In this document: positions 25,526 through 32,346 of the stretch, one piece after another
Position numbering within the stretch: position 1 is the stretch's first letter
Layout of the letters: every line of letters begins with the position of its first letter
From: Chryseobacterium foetidum
GTDB lineage: Bacteria > Bacteroidota > Bacteroidia > Flavobacteriales > Weeksellaceae
Length of the DNA: 64,000 nucleotides
Direction of reading: 5' to 3'
NCBI RefSeq assembly: GCF_025457425.1
Contig: NZ_JAMXIA010000001.1
Span: forward strand, 1,674,001-1,738,000
The notes under the pieces: generated by a model
What the model saw: the letters and a program-made list of their open reading frames with translations, nothing else
Databases searched by the model: none
Told to the model about the DNA's origin: nothing
Translations under genes and position numbers: made by a program

Positions 25526-26533
25526 TTACAGTAATCTCTTTAAAACTCCGTAAAGACCGCTGAAATAAAGCAGATAATAAATTTTTTTTTTCAACGGCAA
25601 AGATAACAGATAATTTCTATCAAAACGATTGTAAATCAATATATCTTTAAATTTAACATTCCGTTCCTGCATAAAATCCCTAAGTTTTTTGCTCATTATT
25701 TTAAACAAATTCTCATCCTTTACAAATGCGAGATAGGCTAAAAAAGTATAAACCCCTTCAAGAATCTGAAAGTTCTTAAGTTCATTTAATTTGTTTGAAT
25801 AGGAAGATTTTTGAAATTCAGTTTCTACATCTTCCACAGCCTTCAAAATATCCAAACCTTTTTCGGTATGGGTTTTTGAAATAGAATTGGTGCGCTCCAG
25901 ATATTGATAGTGAAAATTCTGGGTCTGAGCCAGTGTTTTACATTCCAGTAATAGCTGCGGAATAAGCTGAATATCTTCAAAATGAACTCCTTTTTTAAAT
26001 CTTTTAGTCTGAAAAAGTTCTCTTCTAAACAATTTATTACACGCAAAATAACTTAAATCTGAAAAAACGGAAAAATTCTTTTCCAAATCAATTTTCTCAG
26101 GCATATTCGGAATTTGGGTGAGTTTTTGAGTGACGTTTCCATGCTCATCCACTTTCTGAATATTGCAGATCACCATTTCGGCATTATGTTTTACAGCCAG
26201 ATTCAGCATTTCTTCAAACATTTTGTCAGAAACATAATCATCACTGTCTACAAAACCTAGATAATCTCCGGAGGCGTGGTCTATCCCGAAATTTCGGGCG
26301 TCGCTTAAACCTCCGTTTTCTTTGGTGAAAGCTTTTATTTTTGAAGGAAATTCAGCAGAAAAACCATCGATAATTGTTTGTGAACCATCGGTGCTTCCGT
26401 CATTTACCACAATGATTTCAATATCCTGTAAAGTTTGATTCACCAAAGACAACAGGCATTTTTCCAGATATAATTCCACATTATAAACCGGAACAATGAT
26501 CGAAACCGTGTTTGTCTTTGATTGATCTGTCAT
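25526..26533 (-). CDS. Family 2 glycosyltransferase
   Basis: The 335-residue GT-A enzyme opens with SIIVPVYNVELYLEKCLLSL and NDGSTDGSQ, and has the metal-binding motif FVDSDDYV near residue 95, with KENGGLSDARNFG before it. The C-terminal third is Lys-rich with no membrane helix, so it acts in the cytoplasm, adding a sugar to a lipid-linked intermediate. It is 38 bases upstream of the WecA-like gene on the same strand. Donor and acceptor are unknown. Confidence 0.9.
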   Translation of the reverse strand: MTDQSKTNTVSIIVPVYNVELYLEKCLLSLVNQTLQDIEIIVVNDGSTDGSQTIIDGFSAEFPSKIKAFTKENGGLSDARNFGIDHASGDYLGFVDSDDYVSDKMFEEMLNLAVKHNAEMVICNIQKVDEHGNVTQKLTQIPNMPEKIDLEKNFSVFSDLSYFACNKLFRRELFQTKRFKKGVHFEDIQLIPQLLLECKTLAQTQNFHYQYLERTNSISKTHTEKGLDILKAVEDVETEFQKSSYSNKLNELKNFQILEGVYTFLAYLAFVKDENLFKIMSKKLRDFMQERNVKFKDILIYNRFDRNYLLSLPLKKKIYYLLYFSGLYGVLKRLL

Positions 26534-26646
26534 TATTTTAATTTGTCTACCAGCATTTCGCAGCTTCGCAGCTCAAAATTGTTTGTATATTCACTTTACT
26601 CTACCAATATTCCGCGACCTCGTCGCTTCGCTTTATATAATATACT

Positions 26647-27717
26647 TTAGCCCTTTGTAAATCTCGGACTCAACCAACCTTTTTTGGCATCGTCAAAATC
26701 TTTTCTTGAGCAGGGAATACAGTTTTCAATATTTTCATCATCGCCAAAATACCACAGACTGCTGAAGGTATCGCGTTTAAAAGCATACTGCCTGTCGTTG
26801 ATCAGTACATAAAAAAGTTCATACTGTCTTTCTTTCGGATGAGATTTTTGGATATTGATTCCTTCAATCAAATACCAAATCATTTGAGCTAAAAGCTGAT
26901 GATTGAGTTGATTTTCAGTGTAAATATTATAATTGAAGATTCCGACTGATTTTAAATTTTCACTTAAACCAATTTCTTTCATGTACGCACAAATTTCTCT
27001 TCTGTTTAAACCATTCACCTGCGGATTTACCGAAAAAGCATCACTAAAACTTTCAACAGCATCACAATTAACGGTTACCAAATCTGCTTTTCTGAAAAAA
27101 GGTTCAGTTTTCTCAGTAGAATTCATCATTTCAGCCAAACGGACGATATCGAACTCTACTTCCTTGATAAGTTTTACAGAATCTGCCTCATTTAAATGTT
27201 TCTGATAACCCAGATGATGATAATTTTTAATTGAAAAATTTTTAGAGCCGAAAATCTTTCCTAAAAAAGTATGTTCGTTGATTTCCTCGCCTTGTTTTAA
27301 GGAAATGATATTGCTGATCTGCGTATAATTAATATTTTGCTGATGAAAATTTAATCCTGAAAAGAGAGAAAAAGCAAAGTCGTTGGATCCGCCGATAATC
27401 ACAGGAATTGCCCTGTTGTGATGGCAAGCCGACAACACTTCCTGAAGAATATAGTGTGAATCTTCCACAGATTTTCCGGAAACCAAATCTCCCAAATCCA
27501 CAATCGGGATATCAAAATCCAGTTGAGACAGTCGGTAAAACTCTTTACGAATGGCTGTAAAATCCTGAACTTCAGTTTCGCCGCCCGCACCACGGTAATC
27601 TGAAATGAAAAGCAAAACAATACTGTCTTCCTTAATTTCTTTGGTAATTCTGTTTCCTATCTGCCAGTTTTCTGTTCTGAAATTGCGTGGCGAAATGATA
27701 AAATCTTCAAAATTCAT
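26647..27717 (-). CDS. Arginase/formimidoylglutamase-like protein with eroded metal sites
   Basis: The 356-residue protein has the ureohydrolase fold, for instance IPVIIGGSNDFAFSLFSGL, where arginases and formimidoylglutamases have GGxHx at the first metal ligand. The usual D-x-H-x-D block is not seen near residues 160-175. VTVNCDAVESF keeps only part of the later SxDxDxxDP motif. It therefore probably lacks a complete Mn site and may not be a hydrolase. No other histidine-degradation genes are nearby. A promoter motif TATTTTTG lies upstream at 27741-27748. The name is by fold; the function is uncertain. Confidence 0.7.
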   Translation of the reverse strand: MNFEDFIISPRNFRTENWQIGNRITKEIKEDSIVLLFISDYRGAGGETEVQDFTAIRKEFYRLSQLDFDIPIVDLGDLVSGKSVEDSHYILQEVLSACHHNRAIPVIIGGSNDFAFSLFSGLNFHQQNINYTQISNIISLKQGEEINEHTFLGKIFGSKNFSIKNYHHLGYQKHLNEADSVKLIKEVEFDIVRLAEMMNSTEKTEPFFRKADLVTVNCDAVESFSDAFSVNPQVNGLNRREICAYMKEIGLSENLKSVGIFNYNIYTENQLNHQLLAQMIWYLIEGINIQKSHPKERQYELFYVLINDRQYAFKRDTFSSLWYFGDDENIENCIPCSRKDFDDAKKGWLSPRFTKG

Positions 27718-27740
27718 GCTTCAAGCTCCTTTAATAGCCT

Positions 27741-27748
27741 CAAAAATA
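27741..27748 (-). promoter_or_regulatory. Promoter -7 element for the arginase-fold gene
   Basis: TATTTTTG on the minus strand, 24 bases before the ATG at 27717; no TTTG at proper spacing was seen upstream. Confidence 0.4.
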
Positions 27749-27772
27749 TTAAAATAAAATGATTTTTACGAT

Positions 27773-27804
27773 TAAAAAACCATCAACAAAACTTCGTTGA
27801 TGGT
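27773..27804 (-). terminator. Terminator after the glycosidase-like gene
   Basis: ACCATCAAC (27779-27787) and GTTGATGGT (27796-27804) form a perfect 9-pair stem with an 8-base loop, followed on the minus strand by TTTTTTA. It lies 40 bases after the stop codon of the gene at 27844-28932. Confidence 0.8.
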
Positions 27805-27843
27805 TCTACAGTAATAAATATTAAGAATTAAGTATGATAAAAT

Positions 27844-28932
27844 TTAATGTTTCAATATCTCAAAAACAAAAGTGGTAGAAGTTTCAAATTTCCCGCCTTG
27901 AGTAGCACCGAAAAGAAATTGTGGCTTTTCACCCGCTTTATCCATCAAAATCATCGGCCTTTCCAGTCTTCCGAATCTTTTCAGATGTTTCGGTGGTTCT
28001 GGCTCGGTAACGTATTTTTTTAAATCCAGATAGCCAACTTCAGGTTTCGTCCATTTGACACCATCTTTTGAGCTTAAGTGCAAACCATATTCATGATTAA
28101 AAAATCCCATATCTCTTGCAATCATATGGAATTTTCCTTTCTGCTTCCAGACAAAAGCATCTTCCAGTTGTGCATTATCCGGTAGATTTGAAAAATCAAT
28201 CACTGGATTTTCGGAAACTTTTACATAAGGTCCTTCGGGTTTCAAGGCTTTTGCCAAGCCATATTTCCGGTTTCCGCGGACGGTTCCTTTTTGGTTTTCA
28301 TATTCTTTGGTATTCCATGATTTGTAAAACAGCCAGTATTTTCCGTCGTTTCCTTTTACAAAAGCCGGATTGGTTGTGCAGTGATCATCCCAATCACCTT
28401 CTCTTCCATTGGGAAGCAGCGGCTGATCGGGTCTTATCCATTCGCCGTCCAGACTTTTTGCAGTAGCCAAACCAATTTTCTTTGTATTCGTTTTCCCATT
28501 GGAATTTCCCATGAAAAACAAATAATACTGATCATCAACCTTTTTAATTAAAGGATTATGACAGGTAGTGGCATCCCAAAAGCCTTTTCCTCTCGGACTT
28601 AAAATCACTTCCTTATGTTCAAACCTTTCAAAAGGAGAGTTGGCTTCTGCACGACAGATTTCAGAACCGTTGAGCCAGCCACCCATCCCTTTTTCTTTTT
28701 TCCATCGGGAATAAAAAAGATGTACTTTTCCATCTTCGCCCCAGATCGGAGACGAGCACCAAATATAATAACCCTCGAGTTCCAGCGAACGTCCGATAGG
28801 TTTTAATTTAAAATAAGGCTGATCTGAAAAAGAAAATGTTTTGGTAAAAGATGAACCTAAAAATGCCGCCGCCAGACTTAAGCCTGAAAGCTGTATAAAT
28901 TCTTTGCGGGTAAGATTTTTAGATTGGCTCAT
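27844..28932 (-). CDS. Exported glycoside-hydrolase-like (five-bladed propeller type) protein
   Basis: The 362-residue product has a Tat-like or Sec signal (TRKEFIQLSGLSLAAAFLG) at residues 8-27, without a full twin-arginine pair. The mature domain has repeated WCSSPIWGEDGKVHLFYSRW, DDQYYLFFMGNSNG and NDGKYWLFYKSWN segments, as in five-bladed beta-propeller glycosidases (GH43/GH117-like), with Asp/Glu-rich blade ends (DWDDHCTTNP). Likely acts on a glycan outside the cytoplasm; the substrate is unknown. It is monocistronic, with its own terminator. Confidence 0.75.
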   Translation of the reverse strand: MSQSKNLTRKEFIQLSGLSLAAAFLGSSFTKTFSFSDQPYFKLKPIGRSLELEGYYIWCSSPIWGEDGKVHLFYSRWKKEKGMGGWLNGSEICRAEANSPFERFEHKEVILSPRGKGFWDATTCHNPLIKKVDDQYYLFFMGNSNGKTNTKKIGLATAKSLDGEWIRPDQPLLPNGREGDWDDHCTTNPAFVKGNDGKYWLFYKSWNTKEYENQKGTVRGNRKYGLAKALKPEGPYVKVSENPVIDFSNLPDNAQLEDAFVWKQKGKFHMIARDMGFFNHEYGLHLSSKDGVKWTKPEVGYLDLKKYVTEPEPPKHLKRFGRLERPMILMDKAGEKPQFLFGATQGGKFETSTTFVFEILKH

Positions 28933-29219
28933 ATCATCAATATCGTCAGAGCCAATTTAGGAGGATTCATCTGGCAGAGCATCCTGCACTTTAGGGTGGC
29001 TTTAAAATAGAACTAAATTGATTTTAGAATTCGAAAATTATCTCTGAATTACCAACGCCGCTCAACAGTATCTTTGTCATTCAGTATGAATCTCAAAAAA
29101 CTAAAAATATATCAGTGTAGATTCCTACGGAATGACAAAATGAATGCTTGTCTTCTATGATGGCTAAAAATGAAAAATCATACATTTTAATCTCAACATC
29201 AATTTTAAACCTCAAAATA
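28933..29219. other. Intergenic region with palindromic repeat
   Basis: No gene is seen. The main structure is the terminal-inverted-repeat element at 29073-29139. A 63-codon plus-strand frame at 29148-29339 is mostly the antisense of the next gene and is not called. Confidence 0.5.
29073..29139. repeat. MITE-like palindromic element
   Basis: TTTGTCATTC (29073-29082) and GAATGACAAA (29130-29139) are perfect 10-base inverted termini of a 67-base element; the inner arms (ATGAATCT and AGATTCCTA) also pair imperfectly. Elements with GTCATTCC/GGAATGAC ends are familiar repeats of Chryseobacterium and relatives. Copies elsewhere in the genome cannot be checked here. Confidence 0.55.
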
Positions 29220-30368
29220 TTACCTTTTGGTCTGCGTCACAGCATAAAAAAACCGCTCCACAGAATACATCGAAAGCTGACCCGCAGGACCATTCAGGTT
29301 ATACTCAAAACCATGCGTTCCCCAGGGAATTGTGAGTAAATAATTTTTCACATGATGTTTATCTAGTTCTTTTTTCAACATTTCACTTTGAATATGCCAA
29401 ACGTGAGCATCAAGACAGCCGTGAGCCAACAATGTAGGAGTCGTATTGGCATTGACATGAAAAATTGGTGATTCGGCAATATATTTTTCAGGAACTTCTT
29501 CGGGTGTTCCTCCTAAGAAATCTCTCTGCACTTCTCTGGAATCCATGATCAAAGGATTGTCGGGATTTTTATAGCTCCATGGCATATCGATCGCTCCATA
29601 AAATGCCGCAACCCCTTTTACCCCGCTTTCGTGTCCGGTGTAAGCCATCGTTAAAACAATGGATGCGCCTGCCGATCTTCCCATCAGAACAATATTCGTG
29701 GTGTCAATTTTCAATTCTTCAGCGTGTTGACGAATCCATTTAAATGCAGAATGGAGATCTTCCTGCTGAGCCGGACTTGGGAATTTTGGAGCTAATCGAT
29801 AATTGATCGTTGCTACCTGATAACCTGCATTGGCAAAATAATTATTGGCTGCAGCGATCTCACTGTTATCACCACGTTTCCACGATCCGCCATGCACAAC
29901 GATCAGACACGGACGAACACCGGGAACGGCTGAAGGTGTGAAATTTAAAGTCAGATCAACGCCATCGGTTTTTGCATAATGATAGGTTTTAAAAGGAATA
30001 TCTTTCGCCCCATTTCCGGTAAACATCTGTAAAAAGCTATATGGTTTCTTTTGATGAAAACCTTTCATATCTGCATCTTTTACTCCAAATGATTTTTCAA
30101 GATCTTCACTTAAGTGACTGCCAACATTATAAGCCCGCACAATGGGCGAACCGAGGATCACAAAAGTAATTATGCCTAAAATAAGCGACAGTTTTCTGAA
30201 TCTTTTTGAATACCAACTCCAAACCAGCAATGCCAATGCAACCAGCATAAATACCCATGGAAATTCGGGAACGGCAATGCCAACATACCATGTGCTTTGA
30301 CTTGGTACGGGGAAAAAATTCACTAAAGAAAGGATGAACAAAATGATAATCAGGATGAGACGGATCAT
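29220..30368 (-). CDS. Membrane-anchored alpha/beta hydrolase (esterase)
   Basis: The 382-residue product has about three hydrophobic N-terminal segments (residues 1-95) and then an alpha/beta hydrolase domain. The oxyanion motif is VVHGGSWKRG, and the nucleophile motif GRSAG puts Ser at residue 232. Candidate acid and base are Asp in LLAHGCLDAHVW and His in PWGTHGFEYN. It resembles the BD-FAE/HSL carboxylesterases that deacylate xylan or small esters. The domain is on the side after the last helix, probably periplasmic. Neighbouring glycosidase-like gene fits a glycan-ester substrate, but this is inference. Confidence 0.85.
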   Translation of the reverse strand: MIRLILIIILFILSLVNFFPVPSQSTWYVGIAVPEFPWVFMLVALALLVWSWYSKRFRKLSLILGIITFVILGSPIVRAYNVGSHLSEDLEKSFGVKDADMKGFHQKKPYSFLQMFTGNGAKDIPFKTYHYAKTDGVDLTLNFTPSAVPGVRPCLIVVHGGSWKRGDNSEIAAANNYFANAGYQVATINYRLAPKFPSPAQQEDLHSAFKWIRQHAEELKIDTTNIVLMGRSAGASIVLTMAYTGHESGVKGVAAFYGAIDMPWSYKNPDNPLIMDSREVQRDFLGGTPEEVPEKYIAESPIFHVNANTTPTLLAHGCLDAHVWHIQSEMLKKELDKHHVKNYLLTIPWGTHGFEYNLNGPAGQLSMYSVERFFYAVTQTKR

Positions 30369-30528
30369 AGTTATGGTTTGAAATAAGATACGATTTAATT
30401 TAAGGTTTAGATTTATTTAAAATTTTTGTGTCTTTAAATAAATTTCCTTCATAAAATCCAAGAAAACCAGTCGAATGCTCCCGCTATAAAAAAAATATAA
30501 CCAGATAGTGTAATTTAGTTTTATAAAC

Positions 30529-30556
30529 GGGAACGAGCGGGACGCTCGCACCAGCG
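30529..30556 (+). repeat. REP-like palindrome, copy 1
   Basis: CGAGCG-GGA-CGCTCG (30534-30548) is a perfect palindromic stem followed by a CACCAGCG tail (30549-30556). It is strikingly GC-rich against the AT-rich surroundings. Same orientation as copy 3. Confidence 0.7.
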
Positions 30557-30645
30557 AAAAAGAATGTTTTAAATATATGAGTATTATTTATATTTGATTA
30601 AAAATAAATAATGCTGGTCGAATAACTTTAAAAGTTTACGCTTAA

Positions 30646-30671
30646 ACGCTAGCGCGAGCGTCACGCTCGTG
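30646..30671 (-). repeat. REP-like palindrome, copy 2
   Basis: CGAGCG-TCA-CGCTCG (30655-30669) with the tail on the left (CGCTAGCG, 30647-30654), so it is in inverted orientation to copy 1. Copies 1 and 2 are about 100 bases apart, resembling a REPIN doublet. It ends 25 bases before the transposase start. Confidence 0.65.
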
Positions 30672-30695
30672 CACGCACACTAAAACATAAAAAAC

Positions 30696-31246
30696 ATGAG
30701 CAGAAAATATAAGTTCCATGATAAAGAAGGCGCTTACTTCATCAGCTTTGCGACCGTATTTTGGATAGACCTCTTCAGAAGAATGGAGTATTTTGACATC
30801 ATAATTAATTCTTTAGATTATTGCCGTAAAAATAAAGGAATGATTATTTTTGGATATTGTATAATGCCAAGTCACATACACTGATTGTTCCGTTCGGCGG
30901 ATGGTAAGCCATCTGAACTCATTAGAGACTTTAAAGGCTTTACTTCAAAAAATTGATTGAAGCAATTAAGGAAAACAACAAGGAGAGCAGAAAAGAATGG
31001 ATATTATGGATGTTTAATAAAGCTGGAGCAAGAAATTCAAACATTAAAAATCATCAGTTGTGGCAACAGAACAATCAGCCAATTGAGATTTGGTCTTTAA
31101 AAGTGTTTGAACAAAAATTAGATTACATTCATCAAAATCCTGTAGAAAGTGGTTTCGTTATAGAACCATGGGAGTGGAAATACAGCAGCGCAAGAAATTA
31201 CTGTGATGATTTTGATGATGTTTTGAAAATTGATATTAATACTTGA
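30696..31246 (+). pseudogene. REP-associated tyrosine transposase (RAYT), disrupted
   Basis: The reading frame encodes an IS200-like Y1 transposase: KEGAYFISFATVFWID, then MPSHIH (the HUH nickase motif), RSADGKPSELIRDFKGFTSK, and a C-terminal EQKLDYIHQNPVESGFVIEP with the candidate catalytic Tyr. It is broken twice. An in-frame TGA (30882-30884) directly follows the HUH motif, and an apparent one-base deletion in an A run (30947-30952) shifts the frame. The downstream part continues from about 30953 to 31246. REP-like palindromes flank it, as expected for RAYTs, which mobilise or maintain REPs. It should be inactive unless both lesions are bypassed. Confidence 0.85.
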
Positions 31247-31262
31247 TGTTATTGGTGCGGAC

Positions 31263-31286
31263 ACGAGCGGGACGCTCGCGCCAGCG
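31263..31286 (+). repeat. REP-like palindrome, copy 3
   Basis: CGAGCG-GGA-CGCTCG (31264-31278) plus CGCCAGCG tail, same orientation as copy 1. It begins 17 bases after the transposase pseudogene. Confidence 0.7.
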
Positions 31287-31372
31287 AGGAATTACAGCGT
31301 AGACAAGAAAATTGGTTAAATTATCTTAGAAAAAATAACCTAGGACTAATAAAAGCTTTTGAAATCAAATGA
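31264..31372 (+). pseudogene. C-terminal remnant of an unidentified gene, fused to a REP
   Basis: One frame is open from a stop near 31243 through REP copy 3 to a TGA at 31370-31372. It reads ARASEELQRRQENWLNYLRK and then NNLGLIKAFEIK, protein-like and charged, with no plausible start codon in context. Its TGA overlaps the ATG of the next gene (ATGA). It may be the tail of a gene cut by the REP/RAYT insertion. No family was recognised. Confidence 0.3.
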
Positions 31373-32046
31373 GAAAAATATTCACTACATCTATTGTATT
31401 AGTGTCATTTTTAAACTGTTACGGTCAATTAAAAAACGAAAAAGTTTATATAAATATTATTTCTATTTTAAACAGACCTGATAAAAAATATGATAAAAGG
31501 GTGTATTATGAAATAGTAAATTTAAATGATGAAGATATAAAAATTATTCTCGATCCCAATATTTTGAAAGGCAATAAAGATTATCAACTTTTCGGATCTG
31601 ATGTGGATGAAAAGTTAAAAGTTAATCAAGTAAAAGCAATGATTTATGATTCAGAAAACAAATTGATTATAACTCAACATGCTGCTCTACCAAGCAGAAT
31701 GAATGATGCTTTAGTTGAAAATGATCCGAAGAGATACGTTAGAGAAAATACCTTAACTATCAAAGCATGCTCAAAAGTTCAATTATCTGTGACAATTCCA
31801 ATTGCAGATAATTGCTCACATTGCAAACTAAAGTTAGTATTTGCTGATTCCTATATTATTAAGCCAAATGAATTTTACAAATTACAAATATCTATTAATC
31901 CTAAAGAAATTTTGGAAAAATATCCTGATGCGATAGATCATGTAGACCGTTACTACTGGTCACAAATAGATTCCGAACTATTTGTTTTCAAAAATCAGAT
32001 CAGATCTGACAATGATGGCTATGATATTGATGAGTACATCTTTTAA
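31369..32046 (+). CDS. Secreted protein of unknown function
   Basis: The 225-residue product has a signal peptide (MRKIFTTSIVLVSFLNCYG; the Cys at residue 17 is not in a clear lipobox). The mature part is beta-rich (KRVYYEIVNLNDEDIKIILD and ACSKVQLSVTIPIADNCSHC) without a recognised domain. Two Cys pairs (NCSHC) could form a disulfide or metal site. Its AT content is higher than its neighbours' and it lies between REP copies 3 and 4, so it may be a horizontally gained passenger. Confidence 0.6.
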   Translation: MRKIFTTSIVLVSFLNCYGQLKNEKVYINIISILNRPDKKYDKRVYYEIVNLNDEDIKIILDPNILKGNKDYQLFGSDVDEKLKVNQVKAMIYDSENKLIITQHAALPSRMNDALVENDPKRYVRENTLTIKACSKVQLSVTIPIADNCSHCKLKLVFADSYIIKPNEFYKLQISINPKEILEKYPDAIDHVDRYYWSQIDSELFVFKNQIRSDNDGYDIDEYIF

Positions 32047-32240
32047 ATCAATTATGAGTTATTTAATTAAATGATACACTGTAAAAGCAAATATTTAAAA
32101 ACATCCTATGTATAACAAAAGACAACATCTAATGTATAAATAAGTTCAGTTTTTTTCAGCAATACTTTAATATGGTATTGATTGTCCCAGATAAAATGAG
32201 ATTTTTTTTGCATTTCAAATGCAAAACGACACCATCCCAA

Positions 32241-32263
32241 CGCTGGTGCGAGCGTCCCGCTCG
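32241..32263 (-). repeat. REP-like palindrome, copy 4
   Basis: CGCTGGTG tail (32241-32248) then CGAGCG-TCC-CGCTCG (32249-32263), the inverse orientation of copies 1 and 3. With copy 3 it brackets the secreted-protein gene at 31369-32046. Confidence 0.7.
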
Positions 32264-32292
32264 TACCCACTGCACACAAATACAAGCAACCA

Positions 32293-32325
32293 ACAAAAAA
32301 GCACAGACCAAAAAATCTGTGCTTT
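32293..32325 (-). terminator. topA terminator
   Basis: AAAGCACAGA (32298-32307) and TCTGTGCTTT (32316-32325) form a perfect 10-pair stem with an 8-base loop, followed on the minus strand by TTTTTTG. It is 22 bases after the topA stop codon. Confidence 0.85.
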
Positions 32326-32346
32326 AATATTTTATAAAAGAGAATA

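Larger units (their letters stand above)
30369..30695. other. Intergenic region with two REP-like palindromes
   Basis: No gene. AT-rich sequence with two GC-rich palindromic repeats (30529-30556 and 30646-30671) in opposite orientation, just upstream of a broken transposase. Confidence 0.6.
32047..32346. other. Intergenic region with REP copy and topA terminator
   Basis: No gene. AT-rich spacer with REP-like copy 4 (32241-32263) and the minus-strand terminator at 32293-32325. A plus-strand 81-codon frame at 32219-32464 is antisense to topA and not called. Confidence 0.6.
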
